From Alphaproteobacteria bacterium (GTDB taxonomy: Bacteria; Pseudomonadota; Alphaproteobacteria; Rhodobacterales; Rhodobacteraceae), in assembly GCA_030425945.1 (NCBI GenBank), contig JAUHZL010000143.1, positions 1 through 7,330 on the forward strand: a DNA stretch of 7,330 nucleotides. The letters run 5' to 3'. The notes beneath the pieces were generated by a model. It had not been told where the DNA came from. It worked only from the letters and a program-made list of their open reading frames with translations, and did no database searches. Of this stretch, positions 1 through 4,720 are shown one piece after another. The first letter of the stretch is position 1. The number at the start of each line of letters is the position of its first letter. A program made the position numbers and the translations under genes.

Positions 1-38
1 CGCGCCGACAAGTCCATTCGTGTAACCGCAACAGCCAT
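1..38 (-). CDS. Start of a truncated gene, possibly an IS630-type transposase
   Basis: Only the first 12 codons lie in the window, reading MAVAVTRMDLSA, and the gene runs off the left edge. The start is supported by a textbook ribosome binding site: GGAGG at 44-48 (minus strand), five bases before ATG at 38. An in-frame ATG at 50 would overlap that site and is less likely. Five of the 11 codons after the start end in A or T (GCT, GTT, GTT, ACA, CGA), unlike the neighbouring genes, where such codons are rare; this hints at horizontally acquired DNA. The N-terminus resembles, from memory only, the start of some alphaproteobacterial IS630-family transposases. If so, the element end should lie within 39-123, but I cannot define an inverted repeat there. 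That leader (39-123) shows no terminator for gabD and is less GC-rich than the genes. The reading frame is likely real; its identity is a guess. Confidence 0.4.
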   Translation of the reverse strand, partial: MAVAVTRMDLSA

Positions 39-123
39 CGAAACCTCCATGCTTCGACGGAAGAGAATCACAGCAATGAACGGAAGGGTATCCCGAGCGA
101 GTCACGCACCGGGGCCGCTGGTA

Positions 124-1602
124 TCAGACCGCCATGCAGATGTATTTCATCTCGAGGTACTCCTCGATCCCGTGCTTCGAGCCTTCGCGCCCGAGGCCCG
201 ACTGCTTGACCCCGCCGAAGGGGGCGACCTCGGACGAGATGATCCCGGTGTTCACCCCGACGATGCCGTATTCCAGCGCCTCGGCGACGCGGGTCACGCG
301 GCTCAGGTCGCGGGCATAGAAATAGGCGGCGAGGCCGTAGATCGTGTCGTTCGCCATCGCGATCACGTCCTCGACATCGTCGAAGCGGAAGAGCGGGGCG
401 AGCGGGCCGAAGGTCTCTTCACGGGCCACCGCCATCTGCTGGGTGACGCCGGTCACCAGCGTCGGCTCGAAGAAGAAGCCGCCGTTCGAGGCGCGCTTGC
501 CGCCGGTCACCAGCGTGCCGCCCTTCTCGGTCACGTCGCCCAGGTGCGCCTCGACCTTGGCGACCGCGTCGGCGTTGATCAGCGGGCCCATGGTCACACC
601 CTCGGCGAAGCCGTCGCCCAGCTTGAGGTCCTTGATCGCCTCGGCGAGTTTCGCGGCGAAGGCGTCGTAGACCCCGGACTGCACGTAGATGCGGTTGGCA
701 CAGACGCAGGTCTGTCCGGCGTTGCGGAACTTGCACATCATCGCGCCGCGCACCGCCGCGTCGAGATCGGCGTCGTCGAACACGATGAAGGGCGCGTTGC
801 CGCCCAGCTCCATCGAGCATTTCTTCACCTGATCGGCGGCCTGCCGCAGCAGGATGCGCCCGACCTCGGTCGAGCCGGTGAAGGTGATCTTGCGGACCAC
901 CGGGTTCTGGCACAGCTCCTCGCCGATGTCCTTGCCGTGCGCGGCGGGCAGGATCGACAGCAGGCCCTTCGGCAGACCGGCGCGGTCCGCGAGCACGCCG
1001 AGCGCCAGCGCCGACAGCGGCGTGTCCTCGGCGGGCTTCACGATCATCGCGCAGCCGGCGGCCAGCGCCGGGGCCGCCTTGCGGGTGATCATCGCGTTCG
1101 GGAAGTTCCACGGCGTGATCGCGCCCACCACGCCGACCGGCTGGCGGATGACCTGGATGCGGGTGCCGGGCGCGGTGCCCGGGATCGTCTCGCCGTAGAC
1201 GCGCTTGGCCTCCTCTGCGAACCACTCGACGAAGGAGGCGCCATAGGCGATCTCGCCCTTCGCCTCGGCCAGCGGCTTGCCCTGCTCGGCGGTCAGGATC
1301 ACGGCGAGGTCGTTCTGGTGTTCCATCATCAGGTCGAACCAGCGCCGCAGCACGCCCGCGCGCTGCTTGCCGGTCAGCGCGGCCCAGTCCTTCTGCGCGG
1401 CCTCCGCGGCGGCAATCGCGCGCGCGGTCTCGGCCCGGCCGAGGTCGGGCACGCTGGCGATCACGTCGCCGCGCGCCGGGTTCAGCACGTCGAAGGTCGC
1501 GCCGCTGTCGGCCTCGACCCATTCGCCTGCCAGGTAGGCCTTCGTGGCCAGCAGGTCCGGGTCCTTCAGCAGGGCCTTGAGGTCGGTAATCGTGTCGAGC
1601 AT
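124..1602 (-). CDS. gabD: NAD(P)-dependent succinate-semialdehyde dehydrogenase
   Basis: This cytosolic aldehyde dehydrogenase oxidises succinate semialdehyde to succinate, the last step of GABA breakdown, and feeds the TCA cycle. The 492-residue product is close to the usual 480-490. Family motifs appear in order: PWNFPNA near residue 164 (cofactor and substrate pocket), IVKP with K189, FTGSTEVG at 241-248 (cofactor-binding loop), MELGG with general base E265, the catalytic GQTCVCANR with nucleophile C299 and a second cysteine C301, and EETFGP in the C-terminal half. The GQTCVCANR signature is typical of GabD rather than of generic aldehyde dehydrogenases. The ATG at 1602 was chosen because AGGGAGG lies five bases upstream (1608-1614); a TTG at 1620 would add six residues and bury that site. 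The gene is divergent from the hydrolase at 1662. No gabT or transporter is in view, so use in GABA catabolism rather than another semialdehyde pathway is inferred. Close alternatives are glutarate-semialdehyde dehydrogenase (DavD) or a related aldehyde dehydrogenase. Confidence 0.93.
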   Translation of the reverse strand: MLDTITDLKALLKDPDLLATKAYLAGEWVEADSGATFDVLNPARGDVIASVPDLGRAETARAIAAAEAAQKDWAALTGKQRAGVLRRWFDLMMEHQNDLAVILTAEQGKPLAEAKGEIAYGASFVEWFAEEAKRVYGETIPGTAPGTRIQVIRQPVGVVGAITPWNFPNAMITRKAAPALAAGCAMIVKPAEDTPLSALALGVLADRAGLPKGLLSILPAAHGKDIGEELCQNPVVRKITFTGSTEVGRILLRQAADQVKKCSMELGGNAPFIVFDDADLDAAVRGAMMCKFRNAGQTCVCANRIYVQSGVYDAFAAKLAEAIKDLKLGDGFAEGVTMGPLINADAVAKVEAHLGDVTEKGGTLVTGGKRASNGGFFFEPTLVTGVTQQMAVAREETFGPLAPLFRFDDVEDVIAMANDTIYGLAAYFYARDLSRVTRVAEALEYGIVGVNTGIISSEVAPFGGVKQSGLGREGSKHGIEEYLEMKYICMAV

Positions 1603-1661
1603 GGTGGCCTCCCTCGCCAAGGTGTCGCACCTGAGGTAAGCCCGCAGCGGGAGGAGATCAA
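1603..1661. promoter_or_regulatory. Divergent gabD / hydrolase spacer with small dyads
   Basis: These 59 bp separate the two divergent start codons and must hold the ribosome binding sites of both genes: AGGGAGG for gabD at 1608-1614 (minus) and GGGAGGAG for the hydrolase at 1649-1656 (plus), each five bases from its ATG. A short dyad AGGTG-TCG-CACCT lies at 1620-1632, and CCCGC-A-GCGGG at 1641-1651 overlaps the hydrolase site. Either could be an operator or could mask translation, but dyads this short are common by chance in GC-rich DNA. No convincing -35/-10 pair was recognised, and promoters may lie inside the opposing gene. Confidence 0.35.
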
Positions 1662-2438
1662 ATGGATTGGGACGACGCCTACGCCAATGCGGCGCATATT
1701 CCGGGCTCGGACGCGTTTCCGCCGCGCTGGTCCGCGGCGGCGGCCGCCTTCCGCGCCGCGCATCCGCCGGAGGTGCTGAGCACCGGCCCGCACCCGCGCG
1801 AGACGGTGGACCTGATCCGGCCCGAGGGACCGGCGCGGGGCCTCGTCGTCTTCATCCACGGCGGCTACTGGCTGCGCTTCGATCCGTCCTACTGGACGCA
1901 TTTCCTCGCCGGGCCGCTGGCGGAGGGCTGGGCGGTGGCGCTGCCCGGCTATCCGCTCTGCCCCGAGGTAGACGTGCCCGCGATCACTCGCAGCGTCGCG
2001 CGGTCGGTCGCGGCGGTCGCGGCCCGGGTGCCGGACGGCCCGGTGCGGATCGCCGGTCACTCGGCGGGCGGGCACCTCGCCGCCCGGATGGTCTGCGCCG
2101 ATACCGGGCTCGGCTGCCGGTCGCGGGTCGACCGGGTGGTGCCGATCTCGCCCGTCGCCGACCTGCGCGAGCTGCAGAAGACCGCGATGACCGGGCCGCT
2201 GCACCTGACCGACGCAAGTGCGGCTGCCGAAAGCCCGGTGCTGCATCCGGCGCCCGACGGCGTCGCGGTCACCGTCTGGGTCGGCGCGGACGAGCGGCCC
2301 GTGTTCCTCGACCAGGCGCGCTGGCTGGGCGCCGCGTGGTCCTGCCCGGTCGAGGTCGAGGCCGACCGGCACCATTTCGACATCGTCGACGGGCTCGCGG
2401 ATCCCGCGCACCCGCTCTGCCGCGCGCTTACCGGCTGA
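1662..2438 (+). CDS. Alpha/beta hydrolase, kynurenine-formamidase-like
   Basis: This 258-residue serine hydrolase of the alpha/beta fold is predicted to be cytosolic, with no signal peptide seen. HGGYW at 66-70 forms the oxyanion hole, GHSAGG at 132-137 is the nucleophile elbow with S134, D210 (in VGADE) is the likely acid, and H237 or H238 (in ADRHHFD) the catalytic histidine, so the triad is complete. HGGYW followed by GHSAGGHL is the pattern of the eukaryotic-type arylformamidase (AFMID/BNA7) and related esterases, which hydrolyse N-formylkynurenine. It is not the metal-dependent bacterial KynB. No other tryptophan-degradation gene is present, so a general carboxylesterase or amidase is equally possible. 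The start at 1662 has GGGAGGAG five bases upstream. The gene diverges from gabD and converges on the P1 peptidase, its last 11 bp overlapping that gene's 3' end. Confidence 0.85.
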   Translation: MDWDDAYANAAHIPGSDAFPPRWSAAAAAFRAAHPPEVLSTGPHPRETVDLIRPEGPARGLVVFIHGGYWLRFDPSYWTHFLAGPLAEGWAVALPGYPLCPEVDVPAITRSVARSVAAVAARVPDGPVRIAGHSAGGHLAARMVCADTGLGCRSRVDRVVPISPVADLRELQKTAMTGPLHLTDASAAAESPVLHPAPDGVAVTVWVGADERPVFLDQARWLGAAWSCPVEVEADRHHFDIVDGLADPAHPLCRALTG

Positions 2439-3417
2439 ACCGCTGGCCCCATGTCGGCAGCAGGTCGCCGGGCGCGGGGGTCGCCGCAAACACCGCACGG
2501 GCGATGGCCCGTGACAGGGTAGTGGCGGCGACATGGCCGAGCAGCGCCTGCATCCGGGCGTCCGGCACACCCGCCGTCCCGGTGGCCGCCGCGAACACGA
2601 GGTCCCCGTCATGGGGTGTGTGCGACGGCACCAGCGCGCGCGCCAGCCCGTCATGCGCCGCGACCGCCATGCGCGTCGCCTGTGCCTGTGTCAGCGTGGC
2701 GTCGGTCGCGACGATGGCGATGGTGGTGGCGGTGCCCGGATCGGGCTTCGGTCCCGGCAGCCAGGCCGAATCATGCGCGGGGGCGGGGCCGAGGCCGCCG
2801 AACTCCGCCGCCAGTTCCCAGGGCGCGGCCCAGAACCACGGCCCGTCTCCGACCGTCGCCGATCCCAGCGCGTTGACGGCGACCAGCGCGCCGACCGTGA
2901 CGCCCTCGACCACGGTCGAGGCGGTCCCGAGCCCGCCCTTGAGATTGGCGGTGGTGGCCCCGGTGCCCGCGCCGACGCTGCCGATCGCGACCTCCGCACC
3001 GGCGGCGGCCAGGGCCGCCAGACCCAGCGCCTTGTAGGGGTTCTCGGTCCAGGTCTTGTCCCCGCCATTGGCGAGGTCGAACAGGATCGCGCCCGGCACG
3101 ATCGGCACCCGCTGCCCGCGCGCGACGAACCCGCGCCCCATCGCGCGCAGCCCGTCCGCGACGCCCGACGCGGCATCCAGTCCGAAGGCCGAGCCGCCCG
3201 ACAGGACCAGCGCGTCGACCTCCTGCACCAGCCGGTCGGGGGCCAGCAGGTCGGTCTCGCGGGTGCCGGGCGCGCCGCCCATCACGTGCACCGCCGCGAC
3301 GAAGGGCCGGTCGCCCAGCACCACGCTGCACCCGGTCCGGATCGTCGCGTCCGAGGCATGGCCGACGCGCAGCCCCGCCACGTCGGTGATCGCGTTCCGC
3401 GGACCGGGGCGCATCAT
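2428..3417 (-). CDS. P1 family (S58) self-processing peptidase
   Basis: This 329-residue protein belongs to the DmpA/BapA/NylC group, Ntn-hydrolase-like enzymes that cut themselves into two chains and then act as aminopeptidases, beta-peptidases or amide hydrolases. Visible family features are NAITDVAGLRVGH at 8-20, VLSGGSAFGLDAA at 71-83, the glycine-rich GSVGAGTGATT at 146-156, and TTIAIVATDA at 231-240. By analogy with relatives, T231 should become the N-terminal nucleophile after cleavage of the 230-231 bond. The residue before it is Ala rather than the Asn or Gly known from NylC or DmpA, so processing efficiency is uncertain. No signal peptide is evident. Two consecutive ATG codons begin the frame (3417 and 3414); the first overlaps the stop of the upstream 100-residue gene in an ATGA arrangement, which suggests translational coupling. 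Its 3' end overlaps the convergent hydrolase by 11 bp. The substrate is unknown. Confidence 0.9.
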   Translation of the reverse strand: MMRPGPRNAITDVAGLRVGHASDATIRTGCSVVLGDRPFVAAVHVMGGAPGTRETDLLAPDRLVQEVDALVLSGGSAFGLDAASGVADGLRAMGRGFVARGQRVPIVPGAILFDLANGGDKTWTENPYKALGLAALAAAGAEVAIGSVGAGTGATTANLKGGLGTASTVVEGVTVGALVAVNALGSATVGDGPWFWAAPWELAAEFGGLGPAPAHDSAWLPGPKPDPGTATTIAIVATDATLTQAQATRMAVAAHDGLARALVPSHTPHDGDLVFAAATGTAGVPDARMQALLGHVAATTLSRAIARAVFAATPAPGDLLPTWGQRFSR

Positions 3418-3716
3418 GTCGCGCGCACCACCGTGCCCGGGTAGAGCCCGAGGAACCGCAGGCGCGGCGTCTCCAGCGGCAGCGCGCCGGGCAGGAACAG
3501 CACCAGCGTGTCGGCCTCGCCCATCTCGGTCAGGATGCCGGTGATGATCTGCGGCGCGAAGTAATGCCCGAGCCGCGCGCGCAGGTTGGTGCCCTGCATC
3601 ACGTCGATCCGGTCGAGGTCGGTGTCCGGGGCCATGTCGAGCAGGTGCGCGAAGACCAGCGGCTGGCTGGCGAACACGCCCGAGGCGACAGGGAACTCGG
3701 TGGCGACGCGGGTCAT
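3414..3716 (-). CDS. Conserved-looking hypothetical protein, 100 residues
   Basis: I do not recognise this protein. It starts at ATG 3716, sharing one base with the SDR stop codon (TGATG), and ends in a TGA that overlaps the start of the P1 peptidase by four bases (ATGA). Almost every third codon position is G or C (exceptions include CCT, CAT and ACA), as in flanking true genes, which argues strongly for coding. The same frame stays open upstream through the SDR gene, where its translation is an arginine- and glycine-rich shadow; only the last 100 residues look like a protein. It is soluble, with no signal peptide, membrane segment or cysteine. It contains a hydrophobic strand-like stretch LVLFLPGALPL at 71-81, after a probable helix near 53-67, and an RLGHYF motif at 48-53. 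Tight packing between two enzymes suggests it assists one of them or shares their pathway, which is inference. Confidence 0.75.
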   Translation of the reverse strand: MTRVATEFPVASGVFASQPLVFAHLLDMAPDTDLDRIDVMQGTNLRARLGHYFAPQIITGILTEMGEADTLVLFLPGALPLETPRLRFLGLYPGTVVRAT

Positions 3717-4456
3717 CAGATGCAGCGCCCGCCGTCCACTTCCATCGCCACCCCGGTGATCATCGAGGCCCCGTCCGAGCACAGGAAGACCGCGGCGTTG
3801 CCCATGTCCTCGGGCGTGGAGAACCGGCCGAGCGGGATGGTCGACAGGAACTTCGCGCGGATCTCGGGCGTGTCCTCGCCCATGAAGGACTTCAGCAGCG
3901 GCGTCTCGCCCGCCACCGGGTTGATCGCGTTCACCCGCACGCCCGACGGGGCCAGCTCGACCGCCATCGCCTTGGTCGCGGTGATCATCCAGCCCTTCGA
4001 GGCGTTGTACCAGTTCAGCCGCGGGCGCGGCGAGACCCCTGCGGTCGAGGCGACGTTCAGGATCGCGCCGGTCCCGGCGGCCTTCATCGCGGGCACGAGG
4101 TGCTTCGCGGTCAGGTAGACCGACTTCGCGTTGACGGCGAGCACCCGGTCGAACTCGTCCTCCGTCACCTCTTCCATCGGCTTCGGCAGATGCGTGATGC
4201 CCGCGTTGTTCACGAGGATGTCGACCCGGCCCCAGGCCGCCAGCGCCGCCGCGGCCATCGCGGCCACGGAGGCGTTGTCCGACACGTCCACCGTCTGCGC
4301 GAGACCGCCCACCTCGGCGGCGACGGCCTCGGCGGCGGCGGTGTTGATGTCGGCCACCATCACGGTCGCGCCCTCGCGCGCGAAGGCCCGCGCGATTCCC
4401 GCGCCGAACCCCGAGCCGCCGCCGGTCACGATCGCCGTCTTGTCCTTCAGTTGCAT
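3716..4456 (-). CDS. Short-chain dehydrogenase/reductase (classical SDR)
   Basis: This 246-residue NAD(P)-dependent oxidoreductase is of classical SDR length (about 250). It has the cofactor-binding TGGGSGFG at 11-18, NNAG at 83-86, active-site N109, S137, Y150 and K154 (YNASK), and a C-terminal DGGRCI. D36 at the end of the second strand (VADIN) favours NAD(H) over NADP(H). It is usually annotated as a glucose 1-dehydrogenase-like or 3-oxoacyl-ACP-reductase-like SDR, but the substrate cannot be read from the sequence. The ATG at 4456 was chosen because GGAAGGGG lies six bases upstream (4463-4470, minus strand); a TTG at 4495 would add 13 non-SDR residues. It is the first gene of a three-gene cassette, its TGA overlapping the next ATG by one base, and it is separated from lpd by a terminator-like hairpin, so it probably has its own promoter within 4457-4495 or close upstream. 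Confidence 0.92.
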   Translation of the reverse strand: MQLKDKTAIVTGGGSGFGAGIARAFAREGATVMVADINTAAAEAVAAEVGGLAQTVDVSDNASVAAMAAAALAAWGRVDILVNNAGITHLPKPMEEVTEDEFDRVLAVNAKSVYLTAKHLVPAMKAAGTGAILNVASTAGVSPRPRLNWYNASKGWMITATKAMAVELAPSGVRVNAINPVAGETPLLKSFMGEDTPEIRAKFLSTIPLGRFSTPEDMGNAAVFLCSDGASMITGVAMEVDGGRCI

Positions 4457-4495
4457 GTGCCGCCCCTTCCCGTTTTCCGCAGGGTGCGACGGCAA

Positions 4496-4519
4496 AAGGG
4501 GAGGTGCAACCCTCCCCTT
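4496..4519 (-). terminator. Probable intrinsic terminator between lpd and the SDR gene
   Basis: A perfect 9-bp stem (AAGGGGAGG at 4496-4504 with CCTCCCCTT at 4511-4519) closes a 6-base loop. On the minus strand the hairpin runs into TTTT (4497-4494), and on the plus strand it is followed by TTCTTCTT, so it may work in both directions. It lies downstream of lpd and about 40 bp before the SDR start, so it should stop lpd transcripts and separate the two units. On the minus strand it is preceded by GAGTATTTGAGCCAAGAAG, a sequence I recall seeing before terminators in Rhodobacterales genomes (from memory, not verified). Confidence 0.65.
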
Positions 4520-4562
4520 CTTCTTGGCTCAAATACTCATCCCCGGCCTGCCACCGGGTGCT

Positions 4563-4594
4563 GCCTCAGGCGTGGATCGCGCCGTCGCCGCAGG
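4563..4594 (-). repeat. Perfect copy of the lpd 3' end (32 bp)
   Basis: These 32 bases are identical to 4689-4720, 126 bp away in the same orientation. The other copy holds the last eight codons of lpd (CGDGAIHA), its TGA stop and the bases just after it. This downstream copy is detached from any gene. It marks a local duplication, or an insertion or integration event at the lpd 3' end. Confidence 0.9.
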
Positions 4595-4596
4595 TG

Positions 4597-4668
4597 ACGA
4601 CCGTCCCACAGGGCGGGTCGCCCCGGTGGGGCGAACCGAGGGAGGAACGACCGCCCGCAAGGGCGGGC
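4597..4668. repeat. Cluster of three GC-rich palindromes (REP/BIME-like)
   Basis: Three hairpins sit within 72 bp between the two copies of the lpd tail. The first is CCGTCC-CACA-GGGCGG at 4601-4616, with one G-T pair. The second is TCGCCCC-GGT-GGGGCGA at 4618-4634 (perfect, 7 bp). The third is CCGCCC-GCAA-GGGCGG at 4651-4666 (perfect, 6 bp). The outer two belong to a 21-base imperfect direct repeat beginning ACGACCG (4597-4617 and 4647-4667). This layout resembles bacterial interspersed palindromic elements. The hairpins may also protect the lpd mRNA 3' end; none is followed by a clear T run, so they are poor intrinsic terminators. Confidence 0.6.
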
Positions 4669-4688
4669 GCGGGCCTGCGTTGCGCGTC

Positions 4689-4720
4689 GCCTCAGGCGTG
4701 GATCGCGCCGTCGCCGCAGG
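4689..4720 (-). repeat. Second copy of the 32-bp repeat, inside the lpd 3' end
   Basis: This is the partner of the repeat at 4563-4594, with 32 identical bases. It covers the last eight sense codons of lpd, the stop codon at 4692-4694 and three bases beyond. The identity stops abruptly on both sides (4688 versus 4562 and 4721 versus 4595 differ). Confidence 0.9.

Noticed and set aside
1603..1620. TTG start at 1620 for gabD
   Set aside because: It would place the strong AGGGAGG ribosome binding site inside the gene. ATG at 1602 is correctly spaced and gives the normal length.
49..1779. 576-codon open frame on the plus strand opposite gabD
   Set aside because: It has no recognisable motifs, is rich in Arg, Ala, Gly and His, and runs past gabD into the 5' part of the hydrolase gene in a different frame. 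It is a shadow of gabD.
2533..3444. 303-codon plus-strand frame opposite the P1 peptidase
   Set aside because: It is an Arg/Gly-rich antisense shadow without motifs; the minus-strand peptidase has clear family motifs over the same span.
4457..4495. TTG start at 4495 for the SDR gene
   Set aside because: The added 13 residues are not part of the SDR fold, and GGAAGGGG sits six bases before the ATG at 4456.
3717..4532. Upstream extension of the 100-residue gene through the SDR gene
   Set aside because: The extension is an Arg/Gly-rich out-of-frame reading of the SDR coding sequence. Protein-like sequence begins only at the ATG at 3716.
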